Below are positions 54,298 to 62,395 of a stretch of DNA of 64,000 bases, piece after piece; within the stretch, counting starts at the first letter, position 1, and every line of letters begins with the position of its first letter. The stretch spans positions 6,976,501 to 7,040,500 of the forward strand of contig NZ_JAQNDO010000001.1 of the NCBI RefSeq assembly GCF_028369105.1, written 5' to 3'. Source of the DNA: Polyangium mundeleinium (GTDB taxonomy: Bacteria; Myxococcota_A; Polyangia; Polyangiales; Polyangiaceae). The position numbers were made by a program, and so were the translations under genes. The notes under the pieces were generated by a model, which was given only the letters and a program-made list of their open reading frames with translations, was not told where the DNA came from and searched no databases.

Positions 54298-54481
54298 CGA
54301 CGGCCTGCGAGGAGACCCATGCTCAGCTCTACGACACCCCGATGACGTGCAGCGCTGCGTTCTGGCGCAATGTGGCGCGCTTTTGGAGCGGCACACGAGA
54401 CTTTTCCTGCGTCAAAGGGCATTGAGGTCTTCGTGAACCATGGCACATGGATTGCTGATGTGAGCTGCGGAGGTTCCGCTC

Positions 54482-55336
54482 ATGGCTTATCTGCTTCGAT
54501 TCGCTCGTCTCGTGCTGATCCTCGTCCCCGTCCTTTCGCTCGGAGCTCTGGGATGCGTGACAGAGGTCACCTCCGGCGGCGGGGAAGGCGGCGGCGGGGA
54601 AGGCGGCGGCGGGGAAGGCGGTAGCGGGGAAGGCGGCGGCGGGGAAGGCGGCGGCGGGGAAGGCGGCGAAGGCGGCGAATCCCAGGTCTGCGCGGCGTAT
54701 ACGGGCGCCGGCTGCACGCCTGGCGAGACAGACATATTCTGTAGTAAGTGCACGATCGTCGAAGGGTGTGAGACGATCTGGGTGGAGCCGTCGCCCTCGT
54801 TCGAGTGCCCCAGCACGCCGCTCGTGCTCTCCTTCGACGGGGAAGCCGTCGAATTCGCCGTCGACGCGACCTGCACGTTCGACCTGAATGGCGCCGCGAG
54901 CCAGGTCACGGATTGGCCCACGTCGCGCACGCCGTGGCTCGCCTTCGATCGGGACGCGAGCGGCGCCATCGAGAATGGCTCCGAGCTCTTCGGCTCGATG
55001 TCCCCGCTCTCGAGCGGCCGCACCGCGCCCAACGGCTTCATCGCGCTGCGCGAGCTCGACGAGAATCACGACGGGCGTATCGACGCGAACGACCCGCTCT
55101 TCTCGCGCCTGCTCGTCTGGGCCGATCGCGACGCGGATCGACGCGCCGCGCCGGCCGAGCTCCGGGGCGCGGGCGCCGTCGAGATCGAGTCGATCAGCCT
55201 CGATTACGTGTCCGTACCTCGCTGCGACGCGCGCGGCAATTGCGAGGTCGAGCGCGCCCCGTTCGTCTATCGCGACGCCGCAGGCGCTCTGCGCACCGGG
55301 ACGGTGATCGACGTCCACCTGCCGTCGCAGCGCTGA
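54482..55336 (+). CDS. Lipoprotein with Gly-Glu linker and EF-hand-like calcium loops
   Basis: ATG 54482 gives 284 residues. Lipobox: LVLILVPVLSLGALGC. A ~35-residue linker of GGGGE units (15-bp repeats, 54574-54676) leads to a Cys-containing region and a C-terminal domain with two EF-hand-like loops: FDRDASGAIENGSELFG and LDENHDGRIDANDPLF. The pattern is common in large myxobacterial surface lipoproteins, where calcium stabilises the fold. Function unknown. Confidence 0.8.
   Translation: MAYLLRFARLVLILVPVLSLGALGCVTEVTSGGGEGGGGEGGGGEGGSGEGGGGEGGGGEGGEGGESQVCAAYTGAGCTPGETDIFCSKCTIVEGCETIWVEPSPSFECPSTPLVLSFDGEAVEFAVDATCTFDLNGAASQVTDWPTSRTPWLAFDRDASGAIENGSELFGSMSPLSSGRTAPNGFIALRELDENHDGRIDANDPLFSRLLVWADRDADRRAAPAELRGAGAVEIESISLDYVSVPRCDARGNCEVERAPFVYRDAAGALRTGTVIDVHLPSQR
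54574..54676 (+). repeat. In-frame 15-bp tandem repeat (Gly-Gly-Gly-Gly-Glu)
   Basis: About six copies of a 15-bp unit (GGCGGCGGCGGGGAA) encode the linker of the lipoprotein at 54482. One copy carries AGC (Ser) instead of GGC. The unit length preserves the frame when copy number changes. Confidence 0.9.
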
Positions 55337-55424
55337 TCCTGCTCGTTTGAGCGCAAATCTGCGGCACGGGCGCACGACGGTACGCTCGCCGTCCCCGAGC
55401 GGGATCCCCTGAATGCCCGTCCCC

Positions 55425-55490
55425 CTCGCGCTTGCGCTTGCGCTCGCGCTTCCTCTCCCGCACCCGCACCCGCTCCCGCACCCGCCCTCC
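55425..55490 (+). repeat. Hexamer and C-rich tract after the lipoprotein gene (possible Rho-loading region)
   Basis: GCGCTT repeats (55427-55450) are followed by a C-rich, G-poor run with repeated CCCGCA units (55456-55486), about 90 nt after the stop at 55336. The order and composition match the tract after the sigma factor gene (53304-53366, minus strand). Both lie directly downstream of a gene and in the same orientation to it. Function as a Rho site is inferred. Confidence 0.5.
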
Positions 55491-55546
55491 GCCCCCGACG
55501 CATCAAACTTGTACCCGCTCGCCCGCCCACCGTACGCTTTCATCCC

Positions 55547-56440
55547 ATGGCCGCCCCCACCATCGACTCCGACACCTCCCTCCTCGTCCAGGTCGAAGAG
55601 CTCTTCCGCAACGAAGCCCGCCTCCTCGTCCACCCCCTCACGACCTCCCTCGCGGGCGACTTCACGGCCCTCTTCGAGGGCACCTGGGTCCCTCTCCAGG
55701 CCCAGGAAATCCAGCTCATCCGGGCGCTCATCCACGCCGAGGCCCGCGTCTGGTATGCGGACATGCGGCTCGACGCATTCGTGGATCGCTTCCATCCTGC
55801 GCTCCTCCTCGCCGTCAACAAGGACACCTCCGATGCGCGGTATACGGCCCTCTTCTCCAAGCGCCCGCACGAGCTGAAGCGCCCTGTCCTCGGCGGCCAG
55901 CTCGCCACCATGCTCAAGTGGCCGGAGATCCTCTCCGGCGCGGCCTATCAAGGGTTCCCCGACGTCGTCGCCTTGCTCCCGGAACTCCATGCGCGCCTCG
56001 CCGTGGCCACCGACGCGCAGGATGCGCGCGACACGGCCCTCGAAAACCTCAAGAATTTCCGCACCGTCGGTGAGCGCATGCTCTTCACCGACGCGTTCAA
56101 TGCCCTCCGCAAGGCATCCCTCGGCAAGCTCCTTGAAATGCCGCACAAGCTCACCGCCGAGGCCCTCCCGAGCGATTTTGCGGATTGGTTCTTTCCCCCG
56201 CGCCGCCGCGGCGGTGAGGAGGCGACTGCCAAGGAGCTCGGCGAGCGCATCGAGGCCTTGGAGGCCGAACTCGCCGAGCTGAAGCAACGACACCAGGCAG
56301 CCCTCGACAAGGAGCAGGCCGAGGCTGCCCGCAAGCAGTCGAGGGAAGAGAAGCGCGCTGAGCTCGAGGCTGCGCGCAGGGAAGCTGCGGAGAGGGCGAA
56401 GCGTGTGAAGGAGCTCGAGGCCGAGCTCGACAAGGGGTGA
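55547..56440 (+). CDS. Hypothetical protein with C-terminal coiled coil
   Basis: ATG 55547 gives 297 residues. Residues 1-205 are helical with no recognised domain (LLVQVEELFRNEARLLVHPL, QEIQLIRALIHAEARVWYAD). Residues ~225-297 form a charged coiled coil (ELGERIEALEAELAELKQRH). No signal peptide. It converges on the P450 gene (46 bp gap). Probably a cytoplasmic oligomeric protein. Confidence 0.75.
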   Translation: MAAPTIDSDTSLLVQVEELFRNEARLLVHPLTTSLAGDFTALFEGTWVPLQAQEIQLIRALIHAEARVWYADMRLDAFVDRFHPALLLAVNKDTSDARYTALFSKRPHELKRPVLGGQLATMLKWPEILSGAAYQGFPDVVALLPELHARLAVATDAQDARDTALENLKNFRTVGERMLFTDAFNALRKASLGKLLEMPHKLTAEALPSDFADWFFPPRRRGGEEATAKELGERIEALEAELAELKQRHQAALDKEQAEAARKQSREEKRAELEAARREAAERAKRVKELEAELDKG

Positions 56441-56486
56441 AACGAACGACGCCTGGGTGCGCGCCGCGATCAGCCGCGCGGCGCGC

Positions 56487-57923
56487 TCACGAGAGATCGA
56501 CGAGCGTGCGGATCTCACCCTTCGGCTCTGGCCGTCGCGTGTTCCGCGGCCGCGGCGCGCGGCGCGTCGTGACGTCCATCGGCAGCCCGTTCTTCGGCGC
56601 GCCGGAGATCCCTTTGAGCTGCAAGGAGATCTCGGTGTCCGGCCGGAGCGCGAACCGGAATCGTTGCAACGCCATCGGCAGGATCAGGCGCATGGCCAGG
56701 TTGGCGAAGCCGTGGCCGATGCACATCCGCGGCCCCGCCCCGAAGGGCAGGTACTCGAAGGGCGTCGGCGTGATGCGGCTCCATCGACCCGGCAAGAAAC
56801 GCGCGGGCTCGGGGAAGACGTCGCCCATCCGGTGCGTGACGAGCGGGCTCAAGAGGATCCGGGATCCCTTCGGGAGCGTGTATTTCCCGAGCGTCGCCTG
56901 CTCCCCGACGAGGCGGAACGAGCAGATGGGCGTCGCCGGGAGGATCCGCGCGGACTCCTTGAGGACCGCGTCGAGCAGCGGCATGGACGCCGCGTGCTCG
57001 GCCGTCGGCGTCTCGCCGCGCAGCACGGCGTCGATCTCGTCTTCGAGGTCGTACAGGATCTCGGGGTGCAGCGCGAGGAGCAGCAGCGCCCAGGAGAGCG
57101 ACTGCGCCGTCGTCTCGTAAGCCGCGATGTAGACGAGGATGCTCTGCGCGACGAGCTCGACGTCGCTGAGCCGCGAACCATCCTCGTCGTGCGCGTGGAT
57201 CAGCGCCGAGAACATGTCCCGCCCGTCGCTCGTCGCGCGCCGCTCCTCGATGAGCGCGAGGAGCCGCTCTTCCAGGCGCTTCGCGTCACGCAAGAGCTTC
57301 CTGTACGGCGTGCCGGGCACGTCGTAGGGCAGGATCAAGTTGGCGGGGGAGAGGAACCCTTCGAGCAGCGCGATCGACAGCGAGCCGAGGGGATCCCCGC
57401 CGGCCGACACATCGACGCCGAAGAGGCAGCGCATGATGACGCCGAGCATCAGGTCCAGCATCACGCGCGAGGCGTCCACGACCCCGCCCGGCACCACGCG
57501 GCGGAGGGACGCCTCGGTGACCGCGACGATATCGTCTCGGTAGGCCAGGATCCGCGCTTTCTGGAACGCGGGCATGAGCATCCGGCGCAAGCGGCGGTGA
57601 TCCTGGCCGTTCTTGCTCATCATGTTTTCCCGCAACATGCGCCCGAGCGCGCTGTCCTCGGGCAGCGGGAACGGCGGCTCGCCGTGCGAGAGGAACGTGC
57701 TGTCGTCGCCGAGGACCGCGCGGTTGTGCTCGGCGCCGAACGCGCAGACCATCGCGGGGCTGCCTCCCGTGATCGCCGCGATGTCGCCATGACGCCGATG
57801 GAGCGCGAGCAGCGAGGTCACCGGCTTGCTGAAGAACCGGAACGAATTGCCGCTCTCGCCGAGGACCGGAAGCGCGCGCGGACCGGGGATGGGAACGCGA
57901 GGGAGCTTGGGGTTGGCAGGCAT
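56487..57923 (-). CDS. Cytochrome P450
   Basis: The 478-residue protein has all P450 landmarks: the I-helix oxygen-binding segment AAYETTAQS, the K-helix ESAR of ExxR, the PERF-like region FPEPARFLPGRW, and the haem-thiolate loop FEYLPFGAGPRMCIGHG with Cys as ligand. It is soluble (no membrane anchor). Its redox partners are not adjacent and no biosynthetic cluster is evident around it. The substrate is unknown; the IPGPRALPVLG start and overall pattern are closer to class CYP110/CYP102-like bacterial enzymes than to narrow-range steroid types (weak inference). Confidence 0.93.
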   Translation of the reverse strand: MPANPKLPRVPIPGPRALPVLGESGNSFRFFSKPVTSLLALHRRHGDIAAITGGSPAMVCAFGAEHNRAVLGDDSTFLSHGEPPFPLPEDSALGRMLRENMMSKNGQDHRRLRRMLMPAFQKARILAYRDDIVAVTEASLRRVVPGGVVDASRVMLDLMLGVIMRCLFGVDVSAGGDPLGSLSIALLEGFLSPANLILPYDVPGTPYRKLLRDAKRLEERLLALIEERRATSDGRDMFSALIHAHDEDGSRLSDVELVAQSILVYIAAYETTAQSLSWALLLLALHPEILYDLEDEIDAVLRGETPTAEHAASMPLLDAVLKESARILPATPICSFRLVGEQATLGKYTLPKGSRILLSPLVTHRMGDVFPEPARFLPGRWSRITPTPFEYLPFGAGPRMCIGHGFANLAMRLILPMALQRFRFALRPDTEISLQLKGISGAPKNGLPMDVTTRRAPRPRNTRRPEPKGEIRTLVDLS

Positions 57924-58120
57924 TTCCGCCTTGTATCACGTTCCACTTTCGCCTCTTTCGCCCCCGACGCAGCCTCCCTCGCGGCGACGACGAAACGTGG
58001 GGAGGGGCTGGAAGCCTTGCTCGACGAGGGGTGATACGAACCGCGCCCAGGTCCCGCGACCAGGCCGGCGCCGCGAAACGATCTTTCCCCCCGCCTGAAC
58101 TTGTCGAACAATGCCCCGCG

Positions 58121-60793
58121 ATGAAGCCGCGCGTCAGGCGAGCGCTCTTGCTTTCCGGGGCCCTCCTCGGCGTGGCCGGGATCCTCGGCGCGCTCGCCTC
58201 GCCCTCGATGCGCGCCTCGCTCTCCGCCGGCTACCGCGCCTTCCGCGATCCCACGCTCCTCGACAAGCCCGTGATCGAGGATCCCACAGCTCCGGTCGCC
58301 CGCCGCATGCCGGGCGAGGAGGAGAGCCGGCTGCTCGACGCGGCCATCGCCAAGGACTTCGAGAAGGCGAAGGAAAACGATCTCGACGATCCCGAGGGCA
58401 CGACGCTCGCCACGCTGGCGATGCCGGATCTGAAGATCCCCGTCACCCGCCGCACCATGCGCTTCGTGCGGTTCTTCGCGAAGACCGACGGCGGCCGCGC
58501 CATCTTCGGCGATCGGTACCAGCGGAGCGGCCGGTACCGCCCGATGATCGAGCACAGCCTGCGCGAGTCGGGTTTGCCCGAGGATCTCGTGTGGCTCGCG
58601 GCGGTCGAGAGTGGCTTCGATCCACGCGCCGTCTCGCCCGCGGGCGCGGCCGGGCTCTTTCAGTTCATGCCCGAGACGGGCGCGCTCTACGGCCTCGATC
58701 AATCGCAGTGGGTCGACGAACGCCGCAGCCTCCGCCGCTCGTCGACCGCTGCCGTCGCGCACCTGCGTGACCTCTACGAGCGCTTCGGCCGCTGGGATCT
58801 CGCGCTCGCGGCCTACAACGCAGGCATCGAGACCGTACTCCGGGGCATGGCGCGTGTCGCCGAGACGCGCCCGCAAGGCGCCCCGCAGACGCCCATCGGC
58901 TTCGCCGAGCTCGCGCAGCAAAAACTCTTGCCCGAGGAGACGGCGAATTACGTCCCGCAGATCGTGGCCTTCGCGATCGTCGCGAACAACCGCGCGCGCT
59001 TCGGGCTCGACGGGTTCCACGCCGATCCATCGCTCGAGATGGGCGAGATCGCCGTGCCCGAGGGCACGCGCCTGCGCACGATCGCGCGCGCCGCCGGCAT
59101 CCCCACGCGCCTGCTCCGCGAGTACAACCCCGAGCTCTTGCGGGATCGGACCCCGCCCTTCGGCGGCGATTACATCATCCACCTGCCCGCCGAGCGCGTG
59201 CAGCAGACGCTCGCGGCGTTCCCGGCCTACCTCGAACACGAGCGCGTCGATGATCCCAGCGCCGATCCCGTCACGGAGCACGCGAGCGCGATGCGCGCGC
59301 CGTCGATCCCGGGCGTGGACGAGGGCGACGAGGACGACGGCCCGCTGCCGCCGCGCCCGTCGCCGATCGGCAAGAACCGCCTGCCCGATTTTGCCCTTCC
59401 GGGGCAGGGCCCGCCCACGCTGAGCATGGCGAGCCTCGGCCCGATGGGCGCGAAATTGCCGTACGTCTCGATCGGCGGCGGCGTCGGCTGGCAGCCGAAC
59501 CGACCGGACGATCCGCTCGCGGTCTTCGCCGCGGAGGAGCGCCGCGCGCCCGCGGCGGCCGCGAAGGGGCTCGGCGGCGCGGCTCTCGAAAAGCAGCTCG
59601 GCTTCATCCCGGCCGCGCGGATCGAGCCGCCGCCGGATCCCTTCCAGCGATTCGTCCTGCCGAACGGTGTGGCTATGCGCGTGCGCGAGGACGCCTCGGC
59701 GCCGCGCGTGGCGATCACGATCCGCATCGCGCCGGACGAGGGGAAGATCGCGGGCACGAGCGAACCTGCGGGCGAGGCGGGCGCGGGCGAGACGCGGCAC
59801 ACGATCACGGTGGGCAAGCGGGATCTCGACCTCGGCCTGGAGCTCGCGGCAGGACGCTTGCGGCTCCTGCTCGGCGAGACGTCGGGCGCGCAGCTCGCGA
59901 GCTTGCGGCGCTTCTCGGCGCTGCCGCGGCGGCGCTTGCTCGAAACACAGGCGTACGGCCCGGCGTGGCTCGCGCTCGGCGACGCGCTCTTCCCGGCGGG
60001 CCACCCGCTCGAAGGGTACGTGCTCGGCGCCCGCGAGGACGCGGCTGTGGCGCGGGATCTCTTGCTCGCGGAGTCGATGGCCACCGAGCGCACGCCGACA
60101 CGCGCGTCAGTCACGGTGATCGGCGACGTGAGCCGCACGCGGATCGAGGAGCTCGCGAAGCGCGTCTTCGCCACGCTGCCCGCATCGCCGGACGCCCTTC
60201 CGATCGGCCCGCACCCGCGCGAGGAGCGGCTCACCGTGGAGCAAAACGTCCCGGCGACGCGGGCGCTCTACGGCTGGATCGCGCCGGGCGAAGAGGACGT
60301 GAAGGAGCACGCGGCGATGCGCGTGGCGATGTGGATCCTTTCGAGCTCGAAGGGTGGGCGGCTCGATCGCGCGCTCGTCGAGAAGGGGTACGCCTCCGAG
60401 GTGCGCGCGATGCTCGACGCGGGCAGCCGCGCGAGCGTGGCCGTGGTCGAGGTCGTGCCTGCGGTGCCGCACGATCTCGCGGCGGTGGAGCCGCGGCTCG
60501 ACGCGGAGATCGACGCGTTCATCCAGGCGGGCCCGACGGGCGTGGAGATCGCGTATGCGGTCGCGCATCTGAAAGCGGGGCTCAAGAAGGAGATCGCGAG
60601 CCAGCGTGGGCCGGTCGTGGAGAACGCGCCGAAGTTCGCGAACAGCGCGCGGATCCGCGAGGCGCTCGCGCCGGGCGCCGCGGAGGCGCTGATCGAGGAG
60701 CTCGACAAGATGAGCGTGCAGACGATGCGAACGGCGCTGCGGAAGACGCTCGCGCGTGGGCACCGCGTCGTCGTGACGACGGCGCCGAAGTGA
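58121..60793 (+). CDS. Lytic transglycosylase (MltD-like) with LysM-like domain fused to an M16-like peptidase domain
   Basis: ATG 58121 gives 890 residues. A signal or anchor segment (ALLLSGALLGVAGILGALA) is followed by an SLT domain with the catalytic Glu (near 164) in WLAAVESGFDPRAV and the typical SPAGAAGLFQFMPETG and ALAAYNAGIETV. A LysM-like part (EIAVPEGTRLRTIARAAGIP) lies near 305. After a Pro-rich linker, residues ~507-890 follow the M16 (insulinase/PqqL) layout (FQRFVLPNGVAMRVREDA, ALYGWIAPGEEDVKEHAAM). The zinc motif HxxEH is not found where expected, so this half may be inactive. It would act on peptidoglycan in the periplasm. Confidence 0.8.
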   Translation: MKPRVRRALLLSGALLGVAGILGALASPSMRASLSAGYRAFRDPTLLDKPVIEDPTAPVARRMPGEEESRLLDAAIAKDFEKAKENDLDDPEGTTLATLAMPDLKIPVTRRTMRFVRFFAKTDGGRAIFGDRYQRSGRYRPMIEHSLRESGLPEDLVWLAAVESGFDPRAVSPAGAAGLFQFMPETGALYGLDQSQWVDERRSLRRSSTAAVAHLRDLYERFGRWDLALAAYNAGIETVLRGMARVAETRPQGAPQTPIGFAELAQQKLLPEETANYVPQIVAFAIVANNRARFGLDGFHADPSLEMGEIAVPEGTRLRTIARAAGIPTRLLREYNPELLRDRTPPFGGDYIIHLPAERVQQTLAAFPAYLEHERVDDPSADPVTEHASAMRAPSIPGVDEGDEDDGPLPPRPSPIGKNRLPDFALPGQGPPTLSMASLGPMGAKLPYVSIGGGVGWQPNRPDDPLAVFAAEERRAPAAAAKGLGGAALEKQLGFIPAARIEPPPDPFQRFVLPNGVAMRVREDASAPRVAITIRIAPDEGKIAGTSEPAGEAGAGETRHTITVGKRDLDLGLELAAGRLRLLLGETSGAQLASLRRFSALPRRRLLETQAYGPAWLALGDALFPAGHPLEGYVLGAREDAAVARDLLLAESMATERTPTRASVTVIGDVSRTRIEELAKRVFATLPASPDALPIGPHPREERLTVEQNVPATRALYGWIAPGEEDVKEHAAMRVAMWILSSSKGGRLDRALVEKGYASEVRAMLDAGSRASVAVVEVVPAVPHDLAAVEPRLDAEIDAFIQAGPTGVEIAYAVAHLKAGLKKEIASQRGPVVENAPKFANSARIREALAPGAAEALIEELDKMSVQTMRTALRKTLARGHRVVVTTAPK

Positions 60794-60800
60794 GGCGGGG

Positions 60801-62348
60801 CTAGCGCTTCGTGCTCGCCGCCGTGTTCTCCGGCGGCATCTCAAACGTCTCGACTGCCTTCAGGAGCTCGTCCTTCACGCTCGCAAACACCTCGGTCCGG
60901 GCGAAGGCGATCACCTGGAACGCCCGATCTCCCCGCGCGAAGAGCCCATAGAAATACTCGAGCTTCATTCCTTCCGCCTCGGCATGGACGCGGAGCAGGC
61001 GCGCATTCTTCGAATCCGTGCGGAGCGGCTCGCGCGACTCGATCGTCCCGTGCATGCGCTCGAGGATCGAGCTCGCCACCGCATCCACGTACTTCTCCAG
61101 ATCCACGACCGCGCCCGGCGCGTGCTCGGCCACCACGAAGACGTGCGCGTCTTTGTCCGGACGAACGATCCAGCGATCCGCGAGCGGGTTGTCCTTTTGC
61201 GTCACCTCGCGCTTGCGCAGGGCCCACGCCTCGCTCGGCGGCGTCAGCGTGTAGTTCGTCGCGACGCCCGTGAGCTTGCCCGGCGGCAGGGCCTCGGCGT
61301 CCGCCGGCAGGCCCGGCTTCTCGTCCGTCGGCAGCTCGAACGACTCCACGCACGCGCGAAGCTCGGGCTCGACCTGGGCGAACACCTTCTTCGGCGCGTA
61401 GGCGACGACCTGGTAGCCGCGCTCGTACGTCGCCACCACGGCCGTGAGCGACTCGATCTCGATCCCGCTCGTCGTCGACCGCGTGTGCACGAGCCGCCCG
61501 TCCTCCGGGTGCGTGCGGAGCGGGACGCGGTCCACGAATTCGAAGGCCGTCGCGCTGCTCTTGCCGTTCTTGATCACCGCGTCGACCATGGCGTCCGGCA
61601 GCACCAGCATGCCGGGCACCTTCTCGGCGACGACGAGCACGTGCGCGTCGACATCGGGCCGCGAGATCCAGCGATCCGCGAGCGGGTTGGTCTTCCTCGC
61701 CGCCTCGGGCTTGCGAAGGCGCCAGCGATCCGAGGGCGCGCGCAGGCGGTAATGGGACGCCTCGCCCGTGACCACGCCCGCCGGCGTGCTCTCGATGTCG
61801 CCGCGGGCCTGCCAGATGAGCACGGCCATCGGGTTCGTGCCCGTGAGCTCCGCGGACAGGCCGAGCACGCGGAGGAACGCGTAGATGCCGAAGAGCGCGC
61901 CGCCCACGGCCATGCGAGGTTTGCCCGCGTCCCCGACGAGCAGGAGCAGGAGCGAGGAGCACACCACGAACTGCATCCCCGCGAGGAACGGATCCTTCAA
62001 CGCGGCCTGCGCCGTCATCACGAAGAGCCCGATCCCCATGCGCACGATGGCCCAGAGGAGGAGCTTGCGGCTCCGGTAGAGCAAGCTGGTCCCGATCAGG
62101 CCGTCGATGAGCGCGGAGATGGTCAGCGCGACCGGCGACGAGAGGACGCTCGGCTCCCGACCGTTTGCCGGCAGCGCCACCTCGACCAGCAAGAACACGG
62201 CGTTCACGATGAGCAGGCCGCCGGCGATACGCTGGGCGGACGTCGCGGTGTCCGGCGCATGGACGACGGGCGGCTCGCGCAGCGGCGCCGTGGGGGGAGC
62301 ATAGGCGTTCGCCTCCGGGGGCGGCGCGTCGGGGGCCTGGTTTGTCAT
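60801..62348 (-). CDS. Multi-pass membrane protein with duplicated C-terminal domain
   Basis: ATG 62348 gives 515 residues. Residues 40-180 contain about five hydrophobic segments (IAGGLLIVNAVFLLVEVAL, LLLWAIVRMGIGLFVMTA). The remainder holds two copies of a ~140-residue domain: APSDRWRLRKPEAARKTNPL and PPSEAWALRKREVTQKDNPL begin matching stretches, followed by ADRWI(S/V)RPD and AHV(L/F)VVAE. The duplicated domain resembles PsbP/DcrB-like envelope domains in size and pattern (weak). Function unknown. Convergent to the transglycosylase gene (7 bp gap). Confidence 0.75.
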   Translation of the reverse strand: MTNQAPDAPPPEANAYAPPTAPLREPPVVHAPDTATSAQRIAGGLLIVNAVFLLVEVALPANGREPSVLSSPVALTISALIDGLIGTSLLYRSRKLLLWAIVRMGIGLFVMTAQAALKDPFLAGMQFVVCSSLLLLLVGDAGKPRMAVGGALFGIYAFLRVLGLSAELTGTNPMAVLIWQARGDIESTPAGVVTGEASHYRLRAPSDRWRLRKPEAARKTNPLADRWISRPDVDAHVLVVAEKVPGMLVLPDAMVDAVIKNGKSSATAFEFVDRVPLRTHPEDGRLVHTRSTTSGIEIESLTAVVATYERGYQVVAYAPKKVFAQVEPELRACVESFELPTDEKPGLPADAEALPPGKLTGVATNYTLTPPSEAWALRKREVTQKDNPLADRWIVRPDKDAHVFVVAEHAPGAVVDLEKYVDAVASSILERMHGTIESREPLRTDSKNARLLRVHAEAEGMKLEYFYGLFARGDRAFQVIAFARTEVFASVKDELLKAVETFEMPPENTAASTKR

Positions 62349-62395
62349 GGCAGGGCGATGGTACGCCCGGTCCAGGCACTCCGTCGATGGGCGCT

